Shown piece after piece: positions 1-5,586 of a DNA stretch of 8,880 nucleotides. Both the position numbers and the translations under genes were made by a program. Positions within the stretch are counted from its first letter, which is position 1. Every line of letters begins with the position of its first letter. A model generated the notes under the pieces. It did not search any database, was not told where the DNA came from, and saw nothing but the letters and a program-made list of their open reading frames with translations. The stretch comes from JACQCF01 sp043742785 (GTDB taxonomy: Bacteria > Omnitrophota > Gorgyraeia > Zapsychrales > Fredricksoniimonadaceae), in NCBI GenBank assembly GCA_043742785.1, contig JAYTXU010000033.1:1-8880 (forward strand), in the 5' to 3' direction.

Positions 1-417
1 TCTGTTACTCCTGATACAGAAACGCTTCCTACGGGGGTTGTTTTTTCTACTCCATCGGCTAGAACAGTAGATATTAAGCCGTGGGGTGGGACGCAGGCTG
101 ATTTTGGATTAAATAGTCAAACGGGAGTTTATGGTTTAGTGTTTATAGATAAAAATGTGAATGGTGTTCCTGATTCTTCGGATCAATTTATCAAACAAGC
201 TAAGATTGTTTTAGATAAGAAGTATATTTCTGTTAGTGATTCACAAGGGGCTTTTTATTTTAGAAATATAGCTGAAGGTGTTCATACCCTAAGAATAGAT
301 ATTAATAGTTTGCCAATTGATACTCTGCCTAAAGTAAAATTAGAGAATAGAATTAACGTATCTGAAGGAACAACCTTCCTTTTTCATATTCCTCTCGCCA
401 CGAAAGATACTAAATAA
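1..417 (+). CDS. C-terminal end of a secreted/surface protein with an SdrD-B-like beta domain (5' partial)
   Basis: The reading frame is open from the first base to the TAA at 415-417, giving 138 residues of an incomplete protein. A GTG at 139 could be mistaken for a start, but the frame continues upstream without a stop and has protein-like composition, so this is the 3' end of a longer gene. The segment GVYGLVFIDKNVNGVPD, followed by a variable stretch, then SDSQGAFYFRNIAEGVHTLRID, is the pattern of SdrD-B/carboxypeptidase-regulatory-like beta-sandwich domains (G-x-V-F-x-D-x-N-x-N-G; then G-x-F-x-F-x-N). Such domains occur in bacterial adhesins, in outer-membrane usher-like proteins and in large repeat-rich surface proteins. 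Which of these it is cannot be decided without the N-terminus. It ends 9 bp from the convergent small secreted-protein gene, and both may serve the same surface structure (inference). Confidence 0.75.
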   Translation, partial: SVTPDTETLPTGVVFSTPSARTVDIKPWGGTQADFGLNSQTGVYGLVFIDKNVNGVPDSSDQFIKQAKIVLDKKYISVSDSQGAFYFRNIAEGVHTLRIDINSLPIDTLPKVKLENRINVSEGTTFLFHIPLATKDTK

Positions 418-426
418 TATTTAATT

Positions 427-651
427 TTAAGGTACAACAATGGATGTAATAGCCATTGTTTTATTATCTCTTACCATTTGCTGTGTTTGTGTTAATTGAC
501 CTGATGGTTGGGTTCCTCTGTTTTGGGCTACGTTCAATGCAACCATAGAGGGAATAGTAACGCTTAGTTGGAAGACTTTTGATTCACACCAGGCAAGACT
601 TGAAGAGCTTACTGCTAAAACGACTACGAAAACAAAGAGACTGTTTTTCAT
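427..651 (-). CDS. Small secreted protein under c-di-GMP riboswitch control
   Basis: A 74-residue protein. The start is placed at the ATG at 651 (MKNSLFVF...) because a Shine-Dalgarno stretch AAAAGGA sits 6 bases upstream (658-664). An in-frame ATG at 681 lies inside the conserved riboswitch aptamer and is not credible as a start. Residues 1-22 form a signal peptide: Lys, a hydrophobic run FVFVVVLAV, a Ser-rich stretch and a likely cleavage near AWC-ES. The mature part, about 52 residues, begins ESKVFQLSVTIPSMVAL and ends VRDNKTMAITSIVVP, with a Gln/Thr-rich middle. I do not recognise a family. The beta-strand-like start of the mature part is reminiscent of small fimbrial or coat-type subunits, but that is only resemblance. 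It converges on the SdrD-B-like gene. The riboswitch implies expression tied to surface attachment or biofilm state. Confidence 0.7.
   Translation of the reverse strand: MKNSLFVFVVVLAVSSSSLAWCESKVFQLSVTIPSMVALNVAQNRGTQPSGQLTQTQQMVRDNKTMAITSIVVP
436..466 (+). terminator. Candidate intrinsic terminator of the upstream plus-strand gene
   Basis: Positions 436-443 (AACAATGG) pair with 453-460 (CCATTGTT) to give an 8-bp stem with a 9-nt loop, followed on the plus strand by a T-rich tail (TTTTATTA from 459). It lies 19 bp beyond the stop of the plus-strand gene and inside the 3' coding end of the convergent minus-strand gene. The stem is A/T-heavy and the loop is long, so this is a moderate candidate only. 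Confidence 0.4.
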
Positions 652-657
652 ATGCGT

Positions 658-664
658 TCCTTTT
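658..664 (-). promoter_or_regulatory. Shine-Dalgarno of the riboswitch-controlled gene
   Basis: On the minus strand AAAAGGA is 6 bases before the ATG at 651 and directly abuts the 3' end of the GEMM-I aptamer (GGCTACC at 665-671). It decides the start codon. Its position makes sequestration or exposure of the ribosome site the most economical regulatory mechanism (inference). Confidence 0.7.
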
Positions 665-749
665 GGTAGCCAGACAATCATACCTCGTTTTTGACGAGGG
701 TTAGACTCACGGTTTTGCGTCCTACTCTTTCGAGTAGTTTGCCTTTTTC
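665..749 (-). ncRNA. Class I cyclic di-GMP riboswitch (GEMM-I aptamer)
   Basis: Read on the minus strand, the conserved GEMM-I blocks appear in order. First is GAAAAAGGCAAA (738-749). Next is a hairpin CTACTC-GAAA-GAGTAG (721-736) with the expected GAAA tetraloop. Then come GGACGCAAA, a short GTGAG-TCTAA element, a second hairpin CCTCGT-CAAAA-ACGAGG (683-699), and the closing GGTATGATTGTCTGGCTACC region (665-684). These match the known aptamer architecture (GGCAAA / GAAA-capped stem / GGACGCAAA / second stem acting as tetraloop receptor / 3' closing strand). One deviation is AAAACC where AAAGCC is typical after GGACGC. The aptamer ends exactly at the Shine-Dalgarno of the small secreted-protein gene. 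No intrinsic terminator lies between aptamer and start, so translational control is the simplest reading (inference). GEMM-I riboswitches bind c-di-GMP and commonly control motility, pili and surface genes (established). Confidence 0.9.
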
Positions 750-775
750 ATAAAAGAACAAATGCTACTATTAAG

Positions 776-805
776 AATATAGCATATGATAGGTGTTAAT
801 GCCAA
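776..805 (-). promoter_or_regulatory. Candidate sigma70 promoter for the riboswitch transcript
   Basis: On the minus strand a -35-like TTGGCA (800-805) and a -10-like TATATT (776-781) are separated by 18 bp. Transcription would begin near 769, about 20 nt before the first conserved aptamer block. The placement fits a riboswitch leader; the motif match itself is moderate. Confidence 0.45.
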
Positions 806-883
806 TGGGTGGGATCAGTTTCAATAGAATTGTAAGTTTAATAATATCAATGGTTTATAGATTTTCTGGTAAGAAAATTGTAA

Positions 884-911
884 TTGACTTTTTTATTAAA
901 ATGAGGATAAT
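884..911 (+). promoter_or_regulatory. Sigma70-type promoter of the DUF2934 gene
   Basis: TTGACT (884-889) and GATAAT (906-911) are separated by 16 bp, 33 bp ahead of the start codon at 945. Both hexamers match the consensus at five of six positions. No operator-like repeat is visible around it. Confidence 0.65.
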
Positions 912-944
912 ACAAATATCAATTAAAAATTTATAGGAGGCTGT

Positions 945-1181
945 ATGAAAATATTAAAAAGTAAAGCTAAGCCTAAATCCACAGGCAGAACAGAAGTTGT
1001 TCAAGCAATGGCTAAGCAGGACAAAGAAATAAAGCAAAAGAAGGTTAAAGATTCTAAGGATCTTCAAGAAATTATCCGTCTTAAGGCGTATGAACTTTAT
1101 GTGGAACGTGGTGGGACTGATGGTAATGATGCTGATGATTGGATTGCTGCTGAAAGAATAGTTTTAGAGAGTTCTCGTTAG
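945..1181 (+). CDS. DUF2934 family small protein
   Basis: A 78-residue protein with a strong ribosome site (AGGAGG at 935-940, 4 bases before the ATG). Residues 1-38 are very rich in Lys and Gln and look unstructured. Residues 43-74 contain IIRLKAYELYVERGG, then a short Gly/Asn/Asp stretch, then DDWIAAERIV. This is the hallmark of DUF2934: an R-x-x-A-Y-x-L-Y-x-x-R-G helix, a loop, and D-D-W-x-x-A-E. The family is usually short, cytoplasmic and of unknown function. The gene is an independent unit with its own promoter upstream and a clear terminator at 1210-1236, so it is probably not part of the secretion operon that follows. The family assignment is confident; no role can be given from sequence. 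Confidence 0.85.
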   Translation: MKILKSKAKPKSTGRTEVVQAMAKQDKEIKQKKVKDSKDLQEIIRLKAYELYVERGGTDGNDADDWIAAERIVLESSR

Positions 1182-1209
1182 TAGATTTAAGTTTTTGGTT
1201 CAATAAGAG

Positions 1210-1236
1210 TCTCCGTTTATTAACGGAGATTTTTTA
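1210..1236 (+). terminator. Intrinsic terminator after the DUF2934 gene
   Basis: TCTCCGTT (1210-1217) pairs perfectly with AACGGAGA (1222-1229) across a 4-nt loop, followed by six T residues (1230-1235). It is a canonical factor-independent terminator 29 bp after the stop, separating this unit from the type IV secretion operon promoter. Confidence 0.9.
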
Positions 1237-1247
1237 TTATCCAAAAA

Positions 1248-1262
1248 TTGATAATTAATCAA
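1248..1262 (+). repeat. Operator-like inverted repeat, copy 1
   Basis: TTGATAATTAATCAA has arms TTGAT/ATCAA around AATTA. An identical 15-bp copy lies at 1302-1316. This copy ends 9 bp upstream of the -35 hexamer at 1272, a usual place for a regulator site. The binding protein is not in the window. Confidence 0.65.
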
Positions 1263-1271
1263 AATTTATTC

Positions 1272-1299
1272 TTGACAACTACGTATTATTTGTTAGCAT
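1272..1299 (+). promoter_or_regulatory. Promoter of the type IV secretion (tra) operon
   Basis: A perfect -35 TTGACA (1272-1277) is followed after 16 bp by TAGCAT (1294-1299), a weak -10 matching TATAAT at four positions. The -10 is helped by an extended TG dinucleotide at 1291-1292. Transcription would start near 1306, inside the second inverted-repeat box, leaving a leader of about 93 nt before the ATG at 1399. A weak -10 with flanking operators suggests tight regulation (inference). Confidence 0.65.
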
Positions 1300-1301
1300 T
1301 G

Positions 1302-1316
1302 TTGATAATTAATCAA
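1302..1316 (+). repeat. Operator-like inverted repeat, copy 2
   Basis: An exact second copy of TTGATAATTAATCAA, centred 54 bp from copy 1, about five helical turns, so both lie on nearly the same face of the DNA. It covers the predicted transcription start, a classical repressor position. The flanks of the two copies differ, so the 15-bp core is what is conserved. Confidence 0.65.
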
Positions 1317-1398
1317 TAAATAGAGTTTATCCCCTAAATTCGTAGTAAATTTTTCAAATTAAAATATTTTCTAATTCCCCCAAGTAAGTGACTATTGC

Positions 1399-2580
1399 AT
1401 GGACGTTTTTGGTTTAACACCCATAGATTCTGCGATTGAAGCATGGGGATTGAATTGTTCACAGAAAATAACTGACTACTTGTTTTTTCAAACATCTATT
1501 GGAATATTAGCTTTTGCTATTGGGTTCGTAGGAAGTGTTTGGCAATCCGCTCAAAATGCTAATTTTAAATATTTTTTTATTTTTATAGGTATTTTTCTAA
1601 TTAGTTTTCTTTTATTTATTATTCCTCAACGTCAAGAACCTACTATTAAAAGCGCTGTAGAAGTTTATGGAAAAAGTGAACTATCAGCCCAAGTTATCAA
1701 AGCTTCTCAAACTAATGATCATACGATGCCATTAATGTTGTCATTTATTGTTCAAATGGCCGATGCGATTTCTATTGGGACTATATTTGTAGTAGACGCT
1801 TCATTAAACAGTGATCTACGTTTCTTGAGTAATCCCTTTGGTGTTCAGAGACTTTCTTTACAATCCTATCAATTTATCAATAGCCCAATCAATGATGTAG
1901 GTTTAAGACGTGATTTAGATGAGTTCTCTTATACGTACTATTTACCTGCTCTCTCTATGTATATTAATAGTCATCAAGTTAACAGTTTAAAGGATTTTTG
2001 GATTGGAGATTTACGTATTGTGAGAAATTATTCTCAAGAAGGTAATCAGAAATGGCAGGAGATTAAATCTCGTTTATTGGATTTTATTAAAGATCCACAA
2101 AACCCTTGGGAAGATATGAAAAACATATTAAGAGGCTTTTCAATATCTGTAAGTAATCTTGATGATCAAATAATGTCTTCTATTATTCGAGGTCAGCATT
2201 TTCAAAGCGATCGATTGTGGATTCAATGGGCAGGAAGCATACAAACCTACTTTCCCTATTTGTATGGGGGAGCTAACTTTTGTCTTTTTCTTGTTTTTCC
2301 ATTCTTGATCTTAGCTTTGATCATTGTTCGTCGAATTGGTTTAGTTATGAGATATATAGAGATCTTTATTTGGATTAAATCCTGGGTTCTTAGTGCTGCT
2401 TTCAGTTTTTTCATATCTTTAGTTGTTGCCCAAATTCAAGCTCGGGTATCACCGGATGCGTCTTGGTTTTGGGATTATCCATATTATTTGCTTGTTGCCA
2501 GTGTCTTTTTAATCCTTATGCCAATTCTTAGCTTTATAGGTATTCATCGTAGTTTCCAATTAATAAACCGTTCTCATTAA
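1399..2580 (+). CDS. TraG N-terminal-domain-like inner-membrane protein
   Basis: A 393-residue polytopic protein and the first gene of the operon. Hydrophobic segments lie near residues 28-48, 57-75, about 288-312, 318-345 and 360-383, with a large soluble central part (about 80-285). The layout of two N-terminal membrane segments, then a segment reading HTMPLMLSFIVQMADAIS, then a long soluble region, resembles the N-terminal membrane half of F TraG, which acts in mating-pair stabilisation and pilus assembly. F TraG is over 900 residues, so the C-terminal periplasmic half would be absent. The position immediately before the pilin gene is unlike the F plasmid, where traG lies far downstream. 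The ATG at 1399 has no convincing Shine-Dalgarno, but no better start is visible. The stop overlaps the ribosome site of the pilin gene. The TraG assignment rests on topology and pattern, not close identity. Confidence 0.6.
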   Translation: MDVFGLTPIDSAIEAWGLNCSQKITDYLFFQTSIGILAFAIGFVGSVWQSAQNANFKYFFIFIGIFLISFLLFIIPQRQEPTIKSAVEVYGKSELSAQVIKASQTNDHTMPLMLSFIVQMADAISIGTIFVVDASLNSDLRFLSNPFGVQRLSLQSYQFINSPINDVGLRRDLDEFSYTYYLPALSMYINSHQVNSLKDFWIGDLRIVRNYSQEGNQKWQEIKSRLLDFIKDPQNPWEDMKNILRGFSISVSNLDDQIMSSIIRGQHFQSDRLWIQWAGSIQTYFPYLYGGANFCLFLVFPFLILALIIVRRIGLVMRYIEIFIWIKSWVLSAAFSFFISLVVAQIQARVSPDASWFWDYPYYLLVASVFLILMPILSFIGIHRSFQLINRSH

Positions 2581-2590
2581 GGAGGAAGAA

Positions 2591-2887
2591 ATGTTTAAGA
2601 AGAGAATAGTCACAGCATTGAATACGGGTATTTTTCTATTGATGGCAAGTTTACAGGTTTGGGCAGCTAGTAGTACAAGTGCAGATGACCCTCAAAAGGT
2701 ATCCGAGGATTTTTCAACTAGAGTACTTACCATCGTTCAAGGGCCAGTATTGAAGGTATTAGCAGCGATTGTCTTGTTGGTAGGGGTAGCTGGTCTTTTG
2801 AGAGGTCGTCATCAATTAGCCATTTCTTGTGGCTTAGCATTTTTACTTCTTTTGTTTTTACCTATTTTATTAGATCACTTTAAATAA
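2591..2887 (+). CDS. traA: TraA/VirB2-type pilin precursor
   Basis: A 98-residue precursor. Residues 1-26 are a signal peptide (KKR, hydrophobic stretch, cleavage after VWA-A). The mature part of about 72 residues has a short polar segment, a hydrophobic helix near 48-70, a basic turn RGRH (71-74) and a second hydrophobic helix near 75-94. This is the classical VirB2/TrbC/TraA pilin topology, in which two helices pack in the filament and the basic loop faces the lumen. Position between the membrane protein and traL fits F-type operons (traA-traL-traE). GGAGG at 2581-2585, directly after the upstream stop, is the ribosome site. The high copy number needed for a pilin would fit this strong site (inference). 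Sequence identity to any named pilin cannot be claimed. Confidence 0.8.
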   Translation: MFKKRIVTALNTGIFLLMASLQVWAASSTSADDPQKVSEDFSTRVLTIVQGPVLKVLAAIVLLVGVAGLLRGRHQLAISCGLAFLLLLFLPILLDHFK

Positions 2888-2897
2888 AGGAAAACTA

Positions 2898-3212
2898 ATG
2901 AAACGTAAATGTCCTCAAACGTTAGATAAACCTCTTCTCATGTTTGGGTTGGAAATAGAAGATGTTTGTTTGTTGGGTACAATTGGGGGAATAGGCAGCA
3001 TTCTTATTGGACCTGTTATTCCTGGAATTATCAGTATTGTTGGATGGATTTTTTTGATGCAATTTAAGAAAGATAAGCCAGTAGGATATTTGATTCATTG
3101 GGCGTATAACCAGGGAATATGTTTTCCAGGACTTATTCCACCAATAAAAAGAGTTCAATCTTACGGTGTCTATGGATCAGGCAATAAAATCAAAAAAATC
3201 TCAATTTCTTGA
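2898..3212 (+). CDS. traL: TraL/VirB3-type conjugation protein
   Basis: A 104-residue protein with the TraL layout. An N-terminal P-x-T-L-D-K-P with MFGLEIED precedes the membrane part (about 22-55, Gly- and Ile-rich), then KKDKPVGYLIHWAYNQG (57-73). F TraL shows the same PETL ... FGL ... hydrophobic ... W-x-x-x-x-x-Y-W-Y arrangement. VirB3-type proteins sit in the inner membrane and associate with the VirB4/TraC ATPase. An AAAGGA ribosome site at 2886-2891 precedes the ATG. The 3' end overlaps traE by 47 bp in another frame, implying translational coupling. The basic C-terminal tail (about 95-104) is encoded within this overlap. Confidence 0.85.
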   Translation: MKRKCPQTLDKPLLMFGLEIEDVCLLGTIGGIGSILIGPVIPGIISIVGWIFLMQFKKDKPVGYLIHWAYNQGICFPGLIPPIKRVQSYGVYGSGNKIKKISIS

Positions 3213-3777
3213 GCGCTGGTCAAATGCGGAGATTATGAATGCTAAATTAGGAGTAGCTTTTATGGTTATGATGTTTCTATGTTCTACCTTAACAGTAAGT
3301 TTGGTTTATTTATTAATTAAACCGAGATCAATCTATTATATACCCGGAGTTTCAACAGCAGGAGTAGCGTATGAGCAAACAAACTCAATTGCAACGGTAT
3401 CAATTTTTGCGGCCTCTTGGGCACTTAATTGGTCAAATTTCACACCAGCAACTGTTGAGGCTGTTTATAAACATGCGCAACAGTTTATGTCTCCTCAATT
3501 ATTAAATCAAACAAAGTCTAGATTTAAGAAGGATATTGAGCAGGTTAAGAATAACAATATTTCATCGATGTTTTCTTTAAATCAAGATCCTCAGGTGGAA
3601 GATGATGATGAAGGTTTTAATGTAACAATCAAAGGGGATAAGGGGATTTATATGGGGAAGGAAGAGATTAAAACACAAAGAATAGTCTATCATATTCGAT
3701 TGCGTTCAGTATCCGCTACCGATTGGAATCCGTATGGGTTAATCATTGAGAATATTACTCAGGAGGCGTCTTTATGA
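3166..3777 (+). CDS. traE: TraE/VirB8-type inner-membrane component
   Basis: A 203-residue protein. It has a short cytoplasmic N-terminus, one membrane helix near residues 28-51, then a periplasmic domain of about 150 residues starting PRSIYYIPG. TraE proteins of F-type systems have exactly this bitopic form and act as the VirB8-like assembly scaffold. Conserved-looking features include the aromatic stretch ASWALNWSNFTP (about 84-95) and the C-terminal strands RIVYHIRLRSVS. The start is uncertain: GTG at 3166 or ATG at 3172, two codons later. Neither has a strong ribosome site, and the gene overlaps traL by over 40 bp, so coupled re-initiation is likely. The ATG is slightly preferred as the real start. 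The stop overlaps the traK start in an ATGA. Confidence 0.85.
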   Translation: MSMDQAIKSKKSQFLERWSNAEIMNAKLGVAFMVMMFLCSTLTVSLVYLLIKPRSIYYIPGVSTAGVAYEQTNSIATVSIFAASWALNWSNFTPATVEAVYKHAQQFMSPQLLNQTKSRFKKDIEQVKNNNISSMFSLNQDPQVEDDDEGFNVTIKGDKGIYMGKEEIKTQRIVYHIRLRSVSATDWNPYGLIIENITQEASL

Positions 3778-4460
3778 GGAGAATATTGTGTCTTATTTTA
3801 TTTCTAATTAATTTTTCATCGTGTGTCTTACCAGTTGGGGCTTCTGATATTAAAGATGAAGGTAGGCCTGCGGATATTAATGTTGAGATAGGTAAGGTTA
3901 CGGAAGTAACTTTCTCGGATAAGGTTATTAAGGTTATTAAAGGAGGGAAGCCTGATTCAGTCTTGGTGGAAGTGTTGGATGCTTCCGTTTATTTATTACC
4001 TAAAACGAGCGTCCTTCCTGATATCTTTGTTACGACTGCTTCTGGGAGTAGTTATCCGCTCAGTCTTCATATTTCTAAAGACCGTGATATCAAAATACAG
4101 ATAGGTTCCTCGAAGTACAAGTCTTCTAATGTTTATAAGAGTGTTTATAGTGATGTGATGGATTTGATGAGAGATTTAATGTTACAAAGAGAGCCGGTCA
4201 TGGCAACGGTATTACCCCAGGTGGGGCAGGTATTGTTGGCTAATAAGGAGATTCAGCTAACGGTGGATAAAGCTTATGAATTAGGCGATTGGAGGGCATA
4301 TATCTTAACAGCTAATAATTTGATTAATAGTGCGGTTATTATTCCTGTTGAACAAATAAGTTTACCCAATCTTTTAGCTATTAGTACAGATCAGGATATG
4401 TTATTCGCCCATGGTCAGCAAGGGGATAGTACAAAAGTTTATATGATTACAGGTAATTAA
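3774..4460 (+). CDS. traK: TraK/VirB9-type outer-membrane core complex protein
   Basis: A 228-residue protein with an N-terminal signal peptide (RR, then a Leu/Ile-rich run, cleavage likely after VGA at residue 23). It is followed by a beta-rich periplasmic protein without further membrane helices. The opening of the mature part, ADINVEIGKVTEVTFSDKVIKV, is the TraK secretin-N-like strand pattern seen in F-type systems. TraK binds TraV and TraB to form the periplasmic ring (established for F). AGGAGG at 3761-3766 gives a strong ribosome site, and ATGA overlaps the traE stop. A Cys at residue 17 in FSSC resembles a lipobox but has Phe at -3. The length is close to the usual 230-240 residues. 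Confidence 0.8.
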   Translation: MRRILCLILFLINFSSCVLPVGASDIKDEGRPADINVEIGKVTEVTFSDKVIKVIKGGKPDSVLVEVLDASVYLLPKTSVLPDIFVTTASGSSYPLSLHISKDRDIKIQIGSSKYKSSNVYKSVYSDVMDLMRDLMLQREPVMATVLPQVGQVLLANKEIQLTVDKAYELGDWRAYILTANNLINSAVIIPVEQISLPNLLAISTDQDMLFAHGQQGDSTKVYMITGN

Positions 4461-4461
4461 A

Positions 4462-5586
4462 ATGGATTTACAAAAATTAAAAAATTTTATTAAGAGTAAG
4501 AAAATATTTCTTTTAGTGGTCTTATGTTTTTTTATTATTTTAATCAATTTTACGATGTCATTGAAAGAAAAACAGAAAGCGTTAATTTATAAGAACAATG
4601 AGACTAAAGATATTGGCATTTCAGTGGGAGGGGCTGATCAGCAGGCTTATATGGCTCGATTAGAGAAGAATTATTATGACTTTGAAGAAAGGGTCAAAGG
4701 TGTAGAGGTTCAACTTAAGAATATTCAGTCTGTATCAGAACAATTAAATAATTCTCAGAGAGATATTGCTCAATCAGTTCTTAAATTAGATCAGAGTCTA
4801 GGTATGAAAATGGAACAGAAATTAGATGGGCTTAAGAGTGATTTAGAGTTGAGTTTTGATAAGCAGAATGAACATCCATTGAAAGAAGATGTGGAGCTTT
4901 CTGTAGCGAATATTGGTGTAACATCAAATAATGATTTAGTGTATTTACCTATTGGAAGTTTTTGTAAGGGGACGCTGCTGACTGGTGTGTATGCAGCGGC
5001 TGATGCTAATAATCCGTTGCCAGTTTTAATTTCTTTAGATGAAGCATTTTTTGGACCTAACAAGACTCGTATTCCTCTTAAAGGGGCATTTGTTTTGGGT
5101 AAGGCGTATGGAGAATTGGTTTCCGAGAGAGCTTTAATTCAGATTGTAGCTATTTCAACAGTATTGCCAAGCGGACATGCTTTTGAGAGTGAACAAGATT
5201 TAGGGTATGTGACCGATGAGTTTGGAGAGTTAGGTATTAGGGGTCAAATTATTTATAACACAGGCCGTCAGTTGGCTTTAAGTTTTATGGGAGGATTTGT
5301 GTCTGGAGGTGCTCAATCAATAGCAGATTCTCAGGTAACTACGCATCAAACTATTCAAGGGGATACTACGAAGAATGTGACTGGAAGTGGAGCTAAGAAT
5401 TCATTATTTTCTGGCTTAGCTCAAGGTGCAGGAAAATTGGCCTCGTTTTATGAGAAACAAGCTGAAGATTTGGTACCGGCGATTCATATTAAGAATGGAG
5501 CAAAGGTTTTCTTTATCGTTCAAAAGGGGGTAACAATCAATGGTTTGGTTAAAAGTGATTTTGATCATAAACGTTATATGGATTAG
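4462..5586 (+). CDS. traB: TraB/VirB10-type envelope-spanning scaffold
   Basis: A 374-residue protein. It has a basic cytoplasmic N-terminus, a membrane helix (about 15-33), a predicted coiled coil with regular hydrophobic spacing (about 62-132) and a C-terminal VirB10-like beta-barrel domain (about 158-300). Recognisable family blocks are LPIGSFCKGTLLTGVYA (162-178), NNPLPVLISLDEAFFGPN, GAFVLGKAYGELVSERALI, and GIRGQIIYNTGRQLA followed by FMGGFVSG. TraB spans from inner to outer membrane and ties TraK/TraV to the ATPases. It is about 100 residues shorter than F TraB, and the proline-rich periplasmic linker is not visible. The start lies 2 bases after the traK stop with only a weak AGGT ribosome site, suggesting coupling. 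The last 47 bp overlap the lipoprotein gene. Confidence 0.92.
   Translation: MDLQKLKNFIKSKKIFLLVVLCFFIILINFTMSLKEKQKALIYKNNETKDIGISVGGADQQAYMARLEKNYYDFEERVKGVEVQLKNIQSVSEQLNNSQRDIAQSVLKLDQSLGMKMEQKLDGLKSDLELSFDKQNEHPLKEDVELSVANIGVTSNNDLVYLPIGSFCKGTLLTGVYAAADANNPLPVLISLDEAFFGPNKTRIPLKGAFVLGKAYGELVSERALIQIVAISTVLPSGHAFESEQDLGYVTDEFGELGIRGQIIYNTGRQLALSFMGGFVSGGAQSIADSQVTTHQTIQGDTTKNVTGSGAKNSLFSGLAQGAGKLASFYEKQAEDLVPAIHIKNGAKVFFIVQKGVTINGLVKSDFDHKRYMD

Noticed and set aside
139..141. GTG at 139 as a start of the first gene
   Set aside because: The same frame is open to the first base of the window with protein-like sequence, so this is the interior of a longer gene.
652..681. N-terminal extension MIVWLPKGTH of the small minus-strand protein from an ATG at 681
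   Set aside because: These codons lie within the conserved 3' part of the GEMM-I aptamer and the Shine-Dalgarno, while the ATG at 651 has a well-placed ribosome site and begins a proper signal peptide.
750..944. CRISPR array, tRNA or attachment site in the intergenic regions
   Set aside because: No spaced repeats, cloverleaf or duplicated tRNA end is visible; beyond the two promoters this gap shows nothing I can support.
1302..1316. TTGATAATTAATCA read as a -35 region resembling the trp/tac promoter
   Set aside because: No matching -10 follows at 16-18 bp, and the exact duplicate upstream of a perfect TTGACA makes an operator the better reading.
2922..3158. Minus-strand open frame opposite traL
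   Set aside because: It is antisense to a well-supported gene, has no ribosome site or recognisable family and has an odd Asn/Trp/Tyr-rich composition.
3804..3845. TraK as a lipoprotein through the FSSC motif
   Set aside because: The residue at -3 is Phe rather than Leu/Val/Ile, and a better signal-peptidase I site (VGA) follows; TraK proteins are normally not lipidated.
4791..5063. Minus-strand open frame opposite traB
   Set aside because: It is a shadow of the conserved VirB10-like coding region, with low-complexity Ser-rich translation and no start signals.
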